Program-made: the position numbers and the translations under genes | Shown: positions 1 through 8,283 of the stretch, in pieces | How the letters are laid out: each line of letters starts with the position of its first letter | Numbering within the stretch: the stretch's first letter is position 1 | The notes under the pieces: generated by a model | The model's input: the letters and a program-made list of their open reading frames with translations, nothing else | The model's database searches: none | Told to the model about the DNA's origin: nothing | Source of the DNA: an uncultured Aquimarina sp. | GTDB taxonomy: Bacteria; Bacteroidota; Bacteroidia; Flavobacteriales; Flavobacteriaceae | Length of the DNA: 64,000 bases | Assembly (NCBI GenBank): GCA_947496555.1 | Contig: CANMDH010000018.1 | Location: forward strand, 36,261 to 100,260 | Direction: 5' to 3'

Positions 1-6
1 ATAAAA

Positions 7-19
7 CAGTTATTAACTG
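7..19 (-). terminator. Weak hairpin after rplI
   Basis: A short perfect inverted repeat (CAGTTA-T-TAACTG) lies just past the rplI stop codon. Read on the minus strand it is followed by a T-rich stretch (TTTTAT). It may end the ribosomal-protein transcript, but the stem is short and the window starts here, so confidence is low. Confidence 0.35.
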
Positions 20-31
20 CAAATATTACAT

Positions 32-487
32 TTATTTCTTTGCCTGAGCTATAATTTCAAAAGCTACTGGAGTTACGACTTCTCTATGCAGACGTACCGA
101 AGCCTCATACTGACCTAAGCGCTTAATGGTACCTCCTGGAACAGTAATAAACTTCTTCTCTAACTCTACACCTTCTTTTGCAAATGCTTCAGCTACATCA
201 GCATTAGAAACAGAACCAAATAATTTATCTCCGGTTCCTACCTTAGCAGAAATCTTAATTTCAAAACCACCAAGTTTCTTTGCTAGCTTTTGTGCATCCT
301 CAATATCTTTCTTTTCTTTAAAAGCACGTTGCTTTAAAGTTTCTGAAAGTACTTTTTTAGCTGAAGGAGTCGCCAATACAGCAAAACCTTGAGGAATTAA
401 ATAGTTACGTCCATAACCATTCTTCACTTCTACCACATCGTCTGCGAATCCTAGATTCTCAACGTCTTTCTTTAATATAAGTTCCAT
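32..487 (-). CDS. rplI: 50S ribosomal protein L9
   Basis: L9 is a component of the large ribosomal subunit that binds 23S rRNA near the L1 stalk. The 151-residue length is normal. The N-terminal L9 signature (GFADDVVEVKNGYGRNYLIP, about residues 13-32) is intact and is followed by the long connecting helix and the C-terminal domain. It is the last gene of rpsF-rpsR-rplI on the minus strand, 17 bp after the rpsR stop, an order typical of Bacteroidota. The identification is certain. Confidence 0.98.
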   Translation of the reverse strand: MELILKKDVENLGFADDVVEVKNGYGRNYLIPQGFAVLATPSAKKVLSETLKQRAFKEKKDIEDAQKLAKKLGGFEIKISAKVGTGDKLFGSVSNADVAEAFAKEGVELEKKFITVPGGTIKRLGQYEASVRLHREVVTPVAFEIIAQAKK

Positions 488-504
488 AATGTTAAGACGA
501 AATT

Positions 505-801
505 TTATTTTAATAAATCACCAACGTATGGCATTAATGCTAAATGTCTTGCTCTTTTAACAGCAACACTAACTTTACGTTGATATTTCAATGAAGTTCC
601 AGTTAAACGACGAGGTAATAATTTTCCTTGTTCATTTACAAATGCCATTAAGAAATCAGGATCTTTATAATCGATATACTTGATTCCAGACTTCTTGAAA
701 CGACAATACTTCTTATTTTTTGTTGTATCTATATTAAGAGGAGTAAGATATCTGATCTCTCCATCTTTTTTACCTTTTGCTTGTTGTTCTATAGATGACA
801 T
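505..801 (-). CDS. rpsR: 30S ribosomal protein S18
   Basis: S18 is a small-subunit platform protein that binds 16S rRNA together with S6. The core [17 protein letters not shown] followed by [20 protein letters not shown] is the S18 signature. At 98 residues it is somewhat longer than the E. coli protein because of a charged N-terminal extension, common in this phylum. Only 2 bp separate it from rpsF, so the two are translated from one message, which fits the S6-S18 pair assembling together. Confidence 0.98.
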   Translation of the reverse strand: MSSIEQQAKGKKDGEIRYLTPLNIDTTKNKKYCRFKKSGIKYIDYKDPDFLMAFVNEQGKLLPRRLTGTSLKYQRKVSVAVKRARHLALMPYVGDLLK

Positions 802-803
802 AA

Positions 804-1142
804 TTAAGCTTTTTGTTTGTTTCTATTTCTTCTTTTTTCTGCCCAAGCAATTGCATGCTTGTCAAGACGTACGGTAAGATATCGCATAATGCGCTCATCT
901 CTTCTGAACTCAACTTCCATAGCGTTAATAGCTTCACCAGGTACCTGGAACTCAAACAAGTGATAAAAACCACTTTTCTTGTGTTGGATTGCATATGCAA
1001 GCTTCTTAAGCCCCCAATCCTCTTTTGATATCATCTTGGCACCGTTAGAAACAAGAATGTCTTCGTATTTCTTAACTGTTTCCTTTATCTGGTCATCAGA
1101 TAAAACGGGATTCAAGATGAAAACAGTTTCATAATGATTCAT
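804..1142 (-). CDS. rpsF: 30S ribosomal protein S6
   Basis: S6 is the small-subunit platform partner of S18. The start [18 protein letters not shown] and the ferredoxin-like alpha/beta pattern across 112 residues identify it. It is the first gene of the ribosomal operon. A promoter with near-ideal Bacteroidota elements lies 30 bp upstream (see 1172-1202). No truncation or oddity is seen. Confidence 0.98.
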   Translation of the reverse strand: MNHYETVFILNPVLSDDQIKETVKKYEDILVSNGAKMISKEDWGLKKLAYAIQHKKSGFYHLFEFQVPGEAINAMEVEFRRDERIMRYLTVRLDKHAIAWAEKRRNRNKQKA

Positions 1143-1171
1143 AAAAATCTATATTAAATTAAAATTGGCTG

Positions 1172-1202
1172 CAAAAGTAAGACTATTTTTTTGATTTTCA
1201 AA
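1172..1202 (-). promoter_or_regulatory. Promoter of rpsF-rpsR-rplI
   Basis: On the minus strand there is TTTG (1199-1202), then exactly 19 bp, then TACTTTTG (1172-1179). This matches the Bacteroidota sigma consensus TTTG-N19-TAnnTTTG at every defined position. The rpsF start codon is 30 bp further on. It is the best promoter match in the window. Confidence 0.85.
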
Positions 1203-1524
1203 CCTTAACTATATACATATTTAATCGATTATAAAATCAATGAAATAACTCTCTAAATCTTAGCATTATTCTAAAAAAAACGAAAATAATATGTTAATAA
1301 ATTATTTGTCTAGTCACTAAACATTTTGAACTAAGACAATCAAAAAATGAATAAAACTTACTGTAAAACAAGGTTTTCCGCTATTCCAATTAAGTAAAAA
1401 GCCCACTATCAAGCAGGTAGAGCGCCTCGATGAAACACTATTTTTATCGACAAAAAGCCAAAATTGCTTGTGGGAATAATATATATTCATTAATATTGTA
1501 TTTAGAATATATAACACTAAACAA
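1203..1524. other. Intergenic region between rpsF and LytTR gene
   Basis: This AT-rich gap of about 320 bp lies between divergent genes. I see no gene in it. A possible promoter for the rightward LytTR gene is present: TTG at 1468-1470, 20 bp, then TAATATTG at 1491-1498, one mismatch from TAnnTTTG and 26 bp before the GTG start. The rest shows no clear structure. Confidence 0.5.
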
Positions 1525-2232
1525 GTGGAACAATCTCAATTAAAATGTGCGGTGGTAGATGATTCCCGCCTTCAAAGACTAGCTATAGTTAAGCTTATAG
1601 ATGAACATTCTTCGCTAGAACTAGTGGCTGAATGGAATAATGCTATTGAGACTAAAAATGGTTTGTTAGACACTAAGGTTGATTTACTATTTCTAGATAT
1701 AGAGATGCCAATCCTTACCGGTTTTGATCTTTTGGACGATCTGGAAAACAAACCTCATATTATATTTGTTACCGGAAAAACCAAATATGCGTTTAAAGCA
1801 TTTGATTATGATGCGATTGATTACTTAAGAAAACCTCTTAAAAAGGACCGTTTTAATGCCGCCGTTGAAAAAGCGTTAAGCATGTCTCGTATCGGAACTG
1901 ATGGAGCTGCTGTTGAAGACGATGATTATATATTCGTTAAGAGCAATCTTAAAAAACGAAAAATTTTCCTTAGTCAATTAAAATATGTAGAAGCTTTAGG
2001 AGACTATGTAAAATTAATAATGGAAGAAGGAGATCCAATTGTAGTATTAGCTACAATGAAATCTTTTGAAGCTCAATTACCAAGTGATCGTTTTTTAAGA
2101 ATCCACAAGTCCTACATTGTAAATCTAGACAAGGTAGAGCGCTATAATAGTCGTAATATTGAAATTGCCGACGAAAAAATTCCTTTGAGTAGACATAAAA
2201 AACACTCTTTGATAGAAGCCTTGAACGGCTAA
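1525..2232 (+). CDS. LytTR-family response regulator (orphan)
   Basis: This is a two-domain response regulator of 235 residues. A receiver domain (about 1-120) carries the acidic pair VVDD near residue 12, the phosphoacceptor D58 in LFLDIEMP, the T in FVTG and the conserved K in RKPL. A C-terminal LytTR DNA-binding domain (about 130-235) contains the usual LKYVEALGDYVKL and FLRIHKSYIVNL strings. The frame opens with GTG at 1525; no ATG fits better. No histidine kinase is adjacent, so its partner must lie elsewhere. Its 3' end overlaps the 3' end of priA by 4 bp on the opposite strand. Confidence 0.9.
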   Translation: MEQSQLKCAVVDDSRLQRLAIVKLIDEHSSLELVAEWNNAIETKNGLLDTKVDLLFLDIEMPILTGFDLLDDLENKPHIIFVTGKTKYAFKAFDYDAIDYLRKPLKKDRFNAAVEKALSMSRIGTDGAAVEDDDYIFVKSNLKKRKIFLSQLKYVEALGDYVKLIMEEGDPIVVLATMKSFEAQLPSDRFLRIHKSYIVNLDKVERYNSRNIEIADEKIPLSRHKKHSLIEALNG

Positions 2233-4688
2233 TAATTATCTACATTTATTATTATTCGAACACTCGTAAATTCTTTTATACTTTTAAAAGAGTTATGAAT
2301 CCTTTTGATGGCTTCTTTTGTCTTATTTAAAGACTGCTTTTGTGGAATTTTTATCAGAACATTTTTGTGATATTGATTTCTTATTCTTGAAATCGGAGGA
2401 AACTCTGGACCTAATACATTTTCGCCAAAAGCATTTCTTAAAGATCTAGACAACCAATTCATAGCGTCATTTACCTTATTATAGTCTTTATGTTTTCCTG
2501 TAATTTTTATGATTCTAAAGAAAGGAGGATATTTGTATTGGTGTCTTTCTTCAATTTGATCCTTATACATACCAAGATAGTCATTGACGGAAACTTGCTG
2601 AAGGATCTGGTGAAAAGGATTATAGGTTTGTATTAGGACATTCCCTCTTTTCTTAGTTCTTCCTGCTCGTCCGGATACTTGTTGCATCAACTGAAAACTT
2701 CTCTCATGCGCTCTAAAATCTGGGAAATTAAGCAGATTATCGGCATTCATGATCCCTACCAAACTTACATTTCTAAAATCTAGCCCTTTAGAAAGCATTT
2801 GTGTCCCGACCAGGATATCAATTTCACCGTTTTCGAACCTACTTATAATCTTTTCGTACCCATGTTTTCCTCTGGTGGTATCCTGATCCATTCTACCTAT
2901 AGTATGATCAGGGAAAAGCTCTTCTAATTCTTTCTCTATTTGCTCGGTTCCAAAACCTTTGGTAGACAGTTCTGAACTTCCACAAGCCATGCATTGTTGA
3001 AGCATAGCCATATTATATCCACAATAATGGCAACGCAATTGATTTCTATAACTATGATAAGTAAGACTTACATCGCAATTTGGACATTGAGGTGAATGAC
3101 CGCAAGTATTACATTCTACCACTGGAGAATATCCTCTCCTATTTTGAAAAAGAATCACTTGCTCATCCTCTTTAAGTGCATTTTGAATACTTTCTAACAA
3201 CGTATCGCTAAAATGCCCAGTCATTTCCCTTTTTTTGTATTTGGCCTTTATATCTACCAAATTAATCTCTGGCATTAAAACATTGCCATATCTTCTTGTT
3301 AGTTGTACTAGACCATATTTATTTTGTTTAGCATTATAATAAGTCTCGAGTGCTGGAGTTGCAGAACCTAATAACACTTTTGCAGCAAACATATTTGCCA
3401 AAACGATAGCTGTATCCCGGGCATGGTATCTCGGAGCAGGATCATATTGTTTGAAAGTACTTTCGTGTTCTTCATCTACTATAATTAAACCCAAATCAAC
3501 AAAAGGAAGAAATATAGCAGATCTGGCTCCTATAACTATTTGTGCCTTGGTCTTTTTATCCTTTACATTGTTCCATGCTTCTACCCTTTCATTTACCGAA
3601 TATTTAGAATGATACACGGTAAGTTTTTCTCCAAAATATTCTTGTAACCTACTAATAAGTTGTGTTGTTAAAGCAATTTCAGGAAGTAAATACAATACTT
3701 GCTTTCCTTCTTTAATAACATTCTCAATGAGTTGTACATAAATTTCTGTTTTTCCAGAGGAAGTAACCCCGTGCAACAAACAAACTTCTTTCTTAGAAAA
3801 AGAATCATTTATTTCATGAAGCGCTTTTTCCTGATATTCATTCAGTATTTTTACCTTGGCACTACCCTCCCCTTCAAATTGCACTCGATCTGTTTGCAAA
3901 TGATATTCTTGAAGGATTTTTTTATCAATAAGTGCCTTAATTATAGAAGAAGAAGTATTTGATTGTTTAACCAACTCTTCTACTTTAATTGGCTTATTTG
4001 CTTTGGCCTGTAATGTAAATAATTGCATTAATACTTCTCGTTGCTTTGGAGCTCTAGTCATCGAATCCAATAACAAGCGTAATGCTTCTTCCTTACGGTA
4101 ATCAGTATGAAGTTTTACATACCTAACCATTTTGGGTTTATACTGTTCATAAATTTCTTCCTGAACGATGATCACTTCTTTCTCTATCAATCTCTTTATT
4201 ACCGGGAGTACATTTTTTTTACTAACAATATTCATCACTTCCTGGATGCGAAGTAAACTCTGATGCTGCAAGGCTTCATGTATAAGGAATTCATCATCTC
4301 TCATCAAAGATTCATCAACTGTAGTTTTATCATTTTTAAGAATAATGGTTTCACTTTCTAATAAAAATGCACTAGGCAAAGCAGCTCTCATCACCTCTCC
4401 TTTTGAACACATATAGTATTGCGCAATCCAAGACCACAGCTCCAGTTGGCTACTAGTTACAATGGGCTCTTCATCTAGGATATGTTCTATTTCTTTTGCC
4501 TCATAAACTTGTGGTGGGTTTTGATGTACCTTGGAAACCAATGCAGCGTATACTTTTGTTTTTCCAAATTGAACAGCTACTCGCATTCCGGGTTCTAAGA
4601 ATGTTGCCTCATTTTCGTTAATGCTATAGGTGAACTCTTTTTCGAGCGGTATAGGAAGGATTACATCTATAAAATATGGCATTATCAT
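2229..4688 (-). CDS. priA: Primosomal protein N' (replication restart helicase PriA)
   Basis: PriA is a DEAH-type 3'-5' DNA helicase that recognises stalled forks and reloads the replisome. The 819-residue protein has the N-terminal 3'BD/winged-helix part (about 1-270), Walker A HGVTSSGKTE near residue 300, DEEH near 400, and the zinc-binding insertion with eight cysteines at about 525-567 (CNTCGHSPQCPNC ... CHYCGYN ... CMACG). The helicase C-terminal motif QVSGRAGR follows. All key motifs are intact. ATG at 4688 or the ATG two codons later could be the start. Confidence 0.96.
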   Translation of the reverse strand: MIMPYFIDVILPIPLEKEFTYSINENEATFLEPGMRVAVQFGKTKVYAALVSKVHQNPPQVYEAKEIEHILDEEPIVTSSQLELWSWIAQYYMCSKGEVMRAALPSAFLLESETIILKNDKTTVDESLMRDDEFLIHEALQHQSLLRIQEVMNIVSKKNVLPVIKRLIEKEVIIVQEEIYEQYKPKMVRYVKLHTDYRKEEALRLLLDSMTRAPKQREVLMQLFTLQAKANKPIKVEELVKQSNTSSSIIKALIDKKILQEYHLQTDRVQFEGEGSAKVKILNEYQEKALHEINDSFSKKEVCLLHGVTSSGKTEIYVQLIENVIKEGKQVLYLLPEIALTTQLISRLQEYFGEKLTVYHSKYSVNERVEAWNNVKDKKTKAQIVIGARSAIFLPFVDLGLIIVDEEHESTFKQYDPAPRYHARDTAIVLANMFAAKVLLGSATPALETYYNAKQNKYGLVQLTRRYGNVLMPEINLVDIKAKYKKREMTGHFSDTLLESIQNALKEDEQVILFQNRRGYSPVVECNTCGHSPQCPNCDVSLTYHSYRNQLRCHYCGYNMAMLQQCMACGSSELSTKGFGTEQIEKELEELFPDHTIGRMDQDTTRGKHGYEKIISRFENGEIDILVGTQMLSKGLDFRNVSLVGIMNADNLLNFPDFRAHERSFQLMQQVSGRAGRTKKRGNVLIQTYNPFHQILQQVSVNDYLGMYKDQIEERHQYKYPPFFRIIKITGKHKDYNKVNDAMNWLSRSLRNAFGENVLGPEFPPISRIRNQYHKNVLIKIPQKQSLNKTKEAIKRIHNSFKSIKEFTSVRIIINVDNY

Positions 4689-4723
4689 TATTAATGAAAA
4701 GCAAGAAATTATGTTCTATCCGA

Positions 4724-4731
4724 CAAAAATA
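4724..4731 (-). promoter_or_regulatory. -10 element upstream of priA
   Basis: TATTTTTG on the minus strand matches TAnnTTTG and lies 35 bp before the priA ATG. No clear -33 TTTG is seen at the expected distance. Confidence 0.45.
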
Positions 4732-4770
4732 CAAGTTTAACCGAAAGAACATGTTGTAATTTTAATAATA

Positions 4771-4804
4771 AAAAAGTCCGGCCAAAATATCAACCGGACT
4801 TTTT
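4771..4804 (-). terminator. Rho-independent terminator (bidirectional form)
   Basis: The stem AAAAGTCCGG/CCGGACTTTT (4772-4781 with 4794-4803) has a 12-nt loop and T-runs on both sides. It lies 20 bp past the stop of the first chalcone-isomerase-like gene on the minus strand and upstream of priA, so it most likely ends the leftward transcript of 4824-5390. Confidence 0.85.
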
Positions 4805-4823
4805 ATTTTTTATGTTTCCAGTA

Positions 4824-5390
4824 TTACTCGGTCAACCCAAGCATTCCTCCTTTAATAATTTGACAAGCTGGCTCATTACCTAACCAAATTTTAAACAACG
4901 CGTATTTAAAATCTCTTCCTTCTATAAATCCCAGTTCTTTACCATTTTTATAGGTTTTAATTCCTTTTCCTTTTAAATACACCAAGTCATAAAAATCATT
5001 AATTTGCATTGGTGAGTTAAAAAGTTTTAAAAAATCTTCAATTCTAGCTTCCAGGCTTTGTGTATTTCCAAACATTGCATCATTAAATCCCTTTCTAAAT
5101 ACTTTGATCATTCTTTCGTTGGTAACTTTCTTGGAAGTAATATTGAGCCGAATTGCCATTGTTTCATCAGAATCTAAGATCTTTTTATCATTGGAGTACT
5201 TGTTTTTGGTATACAAGGCTCCTGAATATGTTTTAAATGATAAAACTTTTCTCATGGCTCCACCATTAAACACAAGCTCCTCCCCGTCGAAAGTAACTTT
5301 CTCTGGAACCACAACATCTCCAATCCTGATTTGAGACGTGGCTAGATTCGAAACAATTAATAAAACTAGTAGGGTAGTTATTCTCTTCAT
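4824..5390 (-). CDS. Secreted chalcone-isomerase-like protein, copy 1
   Basis: This 188-residue exported protein is of the bacterial chalcone-isomerase-like family (Chalcone_3 type). A signal peptide occupies about residues 1-19 (MKRITTLLVLLIVSNLATSQ). The body shows the family pattern: NGGAMRKVLSFKTYSGALYT, then DETMAIRLNI, then GRDFKYALFKIWLGNEPA near the C-terminus. The plant fold binds flavonoids or fatty acids, but no bacterial reaction is established for this branch, so no activity is assigned. It is one of three paralogs within 2.5 kb; the closing motif is nearly identical in copy 2. Confidence 0.8.
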   Translation of the reverse strand: MKRITTLLVLLIVSNLATSQIRIGDVVVPEKVTFDGEELVFNGGAMRKVLSFKTYSGALYTKNKYSNDKKILDSDETMAIRLNITSKKVTNERMIKVFRKGFNDAMFGNTQSLEARIEDFLKLFNSPMQINDFYDLVYLKGKGIKTYKNGKELGFIEGRDFKYALFKIWLGNEPACQIIKGGMLGLTE

Positions 5391-5505
5391 GGTTTAATTT
5401 TTAAATATTACTTGAGTTTAGTTCAATAATCTTCCAAAAACTAACACTAAAAAAATGTTAAAAAATAAATTACAGTATAATTACCCTACTATAAACTGTA
5501 TAAAC

Positions 5506-5934
5506 TTAAATCCTGATCCACTTTTGCGTTCTGTATAAAAAGGCTATGTATCCTCTTACATTCAAAACCTTTGGATTGTCTTCGTCGACCCATATTTTAC
5601 ATCGATAAACTTTTCCATTTTCTGGATCCAAAATAGTACCATCTTCATATTCATTACCATCTTTCTCTAGACCTTTGATAATTACCATTCCTTCAATAGG
5701 TTTATTATAATCCCCTCCTTTACACTCTTCACAAAGATTTCCTCTTTCGGCTTCATCAAGAATTCTTTCAATCTTACCAAAAATTTTATCTCCATTTTTA
5801 TAGATTTCAACAATGGATCTCGGCTTACCGGTATTATCATCTATTGTTTTCCATTTACCCAATACTTCATTTTGGGCATTAATACTCATAGAAATCATCA
5901 ACACGGTAACAAAAAATATTCTGAAAAAATTCAT
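5506..5934 (-). CDS. DUF2147 secreted protein
   Basis: This small exported protein of 142 residues has a signal peptide (about 1-20, ending SINAQ). It is followed by a DUF2147-like body: VLGKWKTIDDNTGKPRSIVEIY, then KIFGKIE, GMVIIKGLEKDG and WIRI at the end. The family is a small lipocalin-like beta barrel, periplasmic or surface-exposed, with no known reaction. Two cysteines (CEEC) sit in the central loop. It lies between copies 1 and 2 of the chalcone-isomerase-like genes on the same strand, which suggests linked export or a shared ligand, but that is inference. Confidence 0.8.
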   Translation of the reverse strand: MNFFRIFFVTVLMISMSINAQNEVLGKWKTIDDNTGKPRSIVEIYKNGDKIFGKIERILDEAERGNLCEECKGGDYNKPIEGMVIIKGLEKDGNEYEDGTILDPENGKVYRCKIWVDEDNPKVLNVRGYIAFLYRTQKWIRI

Positions 5935-5984
5935 AACAATAAATAATTTGTATTTAAATATTCAACATAAAATTAGGATAAAAA

Positions 5985-6014
5985 AAGCTATCCGGATTTC
6001 ATATCAGATAGCTT
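5985..6014 (-). terminator. Terminator after chalcone-isomerase-like copy 2
   Basis: The stem AAGCTATC (5985-5992) pairs with GATAGCTT (6007-6014). On the minus strand the hairpin is followed by a T-run (complement of 5981-5986). It lies 32 bp past the stop of the 6046-6612 gene, so that gene is probably transcribed separately from the DUF2147 gene. Confidence 0.75.
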
Positions 6015-6045
6015 CAATTATTTTACTATTTTGAAATTATTGAGA

Positions 6046-6612
6046 TTATTGTAATCCCAGCATTCCTTTCTTTAATGATTCGCTGGCTGGTTCATCTCCT
6101 AACCAGATTTTAAACAAAGCGTATTTAAAATCACGTCCTTCAATGACTCCAAGTTCTTTATCATTCTTATACGCCTTAACCCCAATTCCTTTTACATACA
6201 CTAAATCAAAGATATCGTTCTTGATGATAGGTTCTGAAAAGAACTTTGTGAACTTTTTTATTCTTTCATCCAATGCTTTGGTATTGCCATAAGTAGCTTT
6301 GGTAAAACCATCTTGTACTGCTTTGATCATTTTCTTTTGAGTCACAAAACCAGAAACAATATTTAATTTTATTGCCATGGTTTCATCGGCATCTAATATT
6401 GTATTAGGGTCTTTACTTTTTCCTTGTAAATAAAGTCCTCCTGCGTATAAATCAATCCAAAGCATTTCTCGTAATCCTGCTCCGTTTAATTTAAGATCCG
6501 TGTCGGCAAAGGTTTGTTCATAAGGCAATACTGCTTTACTACCCACTCTAATTTGTGCAGTAGCAGAGGTTAAAGAAATTAGCGCCACTACTACTAAAGT
6601 AATATTCTTCAT
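6046..6612 (-). CDS. Secreted chalcone-isomerase-like protein, copy 2
   Basis: This is a paralog of the 4824-5390 protein, also 188 residues. It has a signal peptide (about 1-19, ending SATAQ), then NGAGLREMLWIDLYAGGLYL, DETMAIKLNIVSG and the closing GRDFKYALFKIWLGDEPA. The C-terminal 40 residues are almost the same as in copy 1, so the two probably arose by a recent local duplication. Ligand and role are unknown. A near-consensus -10 (one mismatch) sits near 6672-6679, and a terminator follows the gene. Confidence 0.8.
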   Translation of the reverse strand: MKNITLVVVALISLTSATAQIRVGSKAVLPYEQTFADTDLKLNGAGLREMLWIDLYAGGLYLQGKSKDPNTILDADETMAIKLNIVSGFVTQKKMIKAVQDGFTKATYGNTKALDERIKKFTKFFSEPIIKNDIFDLVYVKGIGVKAYKNDKELGVIEGRDFKYALFKIWLGDEPASESLKKGMLGLQ

Positions 6613-6760
6613 TATTTAAATAAGGTTTATTTGGGGTGGATTAATACTCAATTTCTATCATTTTCCTTAGCGCGAAAATATAGAAAATATTATGCACGCA
6701 CAACATTATGAGATATGTTTACTTATTTTTCAATACAAAAATACAATTATATCTTATTGA

Positions 6761-7324
6761 TTAATAATCCCCTAGCAATTCTTTTTTAAGACCTTTGTCT
6801 GCAGGTTTATTACCCAACCAGATATTGAATAGCGCTTCTTTAAAATCTAACCCGGTAATATACCCTTTTTCTTTTCCATCTTTATAAAGCACACTTCCTT
6901 TTCCTTTTTCATATACAATATCATATATCTGATCCACTTCAATTTCATCCTTTATAAAACCTACAAATTTATCAATTCGCTCTTGATACGGTGCCAGATT
7001 ACCATTGGTTGATTTTTCAAAACCGGTTCTCAACGCTCCTTCCATTTTGTTTCTAGACATTAATCCAGATACAATATGCAATTTGATCGCCATCGTTTCA
7101 TCTGCCTTTGCTATGGTATTTGCATTATTACTTTTTTTCTTAAGATATAGACCTCCTGCATAAATATCTATAAATATTTTTTCTCTTAATCCGTACCCAT
7201 TTATCGACAAGGTTTCTCCATTAAAAGTTACTGTTTTTGGCAAAACTGCATCACCTACCTCTATTTGGGCTTGAACAGATACCGTAGAAATTAATACAAA
7301 AAGTAATACGTTTAGTTTTTTCAT
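6761..7324 (-). CDS. Secreted chalcone-isomerase-like protein, copy 3
   Basis: The third paralog has 187 residues with a signal peptide ending VSVQAQ. It keeps NGYGLREKIFIDIYAGGLYL, DETMAIKLHIVSG and ALFNIWLGNKPA, but it is clearly more diverged than copies 1 and 2. It starts 32 bp after the yihY stop and could be read through from the nadC-yihY transcript. Function is unknown; retention of three different copies suggests different ligands or conditions. Confidence 0.8.
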   Translation of the reverse strand: MKKLNVLLFVLISTVSVQAQIEVGDAVLPKTVTFNGETLSINGYGLREKIFIDIYAGGLYLKKKSNNANTIAKADETMAIKLHIVSGLMSRNKMEGALRTGFEKSTNGNLAPYQERIDKFVGFIKDEIEVDQIYDIVYEKGKGSVLYKDGKEKGYITGLDFKEALFNIWLGNKPADKGLKKELLGDY

Positions 7325-7356
7325 TTTTAAAAAATAGTTTATTGTTTGTGTTAAAA

Positions 7357-8280
7357 TTATGTGTCAAAATTTTTCCTTAATTGATTAAGTGATGCATTCA
7401 ATTCAAAACCTAATAGCAATAAATTGGCATTAAGCCAGATATAAAGCATCAATATTAAAACCGCTCCAATAGAGCCATATAATTTGTTATAATTTGAAAA
7501 GTTATCAATATAAATCCCAAACAAATAGGTAGTTATGATGATCAAAAATGTCGTCATAAATGCTCCTGGTGAAAAGAATTTATTTTGTTTCCCTTCTGAG
7601 GTGCCAAAATAAAATAATGTTGCTATGATTACAAATATCATGAACACAAATAATGAATATCTTCCTAGTGTTAACCAAAAAAGTGTATCATCTACCACTC
7701 CCATTTCATTTAAATCATTCACCAAATATGTAAAATATAAAGTTCCTATTACCGTGATTAACAATAACGATGCCACGATTATCGAAACTCCTAAAGCTAC
7801 AATATACTGACGCAAAAAATTTCTATTAAGATTTACATGATAAGAGTACTCAAAACCAGAAAATACTGCATTAATCCCATTGGTCATGAATAGGATTGAA
7901 AGTATAAATACTGTTGATAATAATCCCCCTCTTGGGTTAGAGGCGATATCTTCAAAAATTCCTGAAAAGAACCCCGATGTTTGTGCGGGTAAAGCCCCAT
8001 TAATAAACTCGAAGAAGTTCTCCTCAAATTTTTTAATTGGCACATACGGAATAAGATTTAATAGGAATAACAAAAATGGGAAGATCGAAAGAAAAAAGCT
8101 CCAGGAAATAGCACTTGCCCTGGCAGAAAATGTACCTTTTATAATACCAATAACATAAATTTCTATCAAATCATATAAAGACAAGCCTTCAAAACCGGGA
8201 AGAATAATTTTCTTTCCGAACTTTACCAAAAAGTTGATTACAGGAATTTTGCTAAGCTTATCTTCAATAATTTTTGTCAT
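7357..8280 (-). CDS. yihY: YihY/BrkB-family inner-membrane protein
   Basis: This integral membrane protein has 307 residues and about six transmembrane segments. The family signature SFFLSIFPFLLFLLNLIPYVP lies near residues 64-85, and a C-terminal YIWLNANLLLLGFELNASL stretch is present. The family was once called ribonuclease BN, but that activity belongs to another gene; the real role is unsettled and transport has been suggested. It begins 3 bp after the nadC stop, so the two form a tight transcription unit. Confidence 0.88.
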   Translation of the reverse strand: MTKIIEDKLSKIPVINFLVKFGKKIILPGFEGLSLYDLIEIYVIGIIKGTFSARASAISWSFFLSIFPFLLFLLNLIPYVPIKKFEENFFEFINGALPAQTSGFFSGIFEDIASNPRGGLLSTVFILSILFMTNGINAVFSGFEYSYHVNLNRNFLRQYIVALGVSIIVASLLLITVIGTLYFTYLVNDLNEMGVVDDTLFWLTLGRYSLFVFMIFVIIATLFYFGTSEGKQNKFFSPGAFMTTFLIIITTYLFGIYIDNFSNYNKLYGSIGAVLILMLYIWLNANLLLLGFELNASLNQLRKNFDT

Positions 8281-8283
8281 ACA

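Noticed and set aside
680-877. Plus-strand ORFs within the ribosomal operon
   Set aside because: They are antisense shadows of rpsR and rpsF with no coding features.
1405-1440. tRNA-like D-arm text (AGCAGGTAGAGCGCC)
   Set aside because: No acceptor, anticodon or T-arm can be built around it; a chance match.
1317-1517. 66-codon ORF in the gap before the LytTR gene
   Set aside because: No start context, no family resemblance, low-complexity hydrophobic composition, and it overlaps the likely promoter of the LytTR gene.
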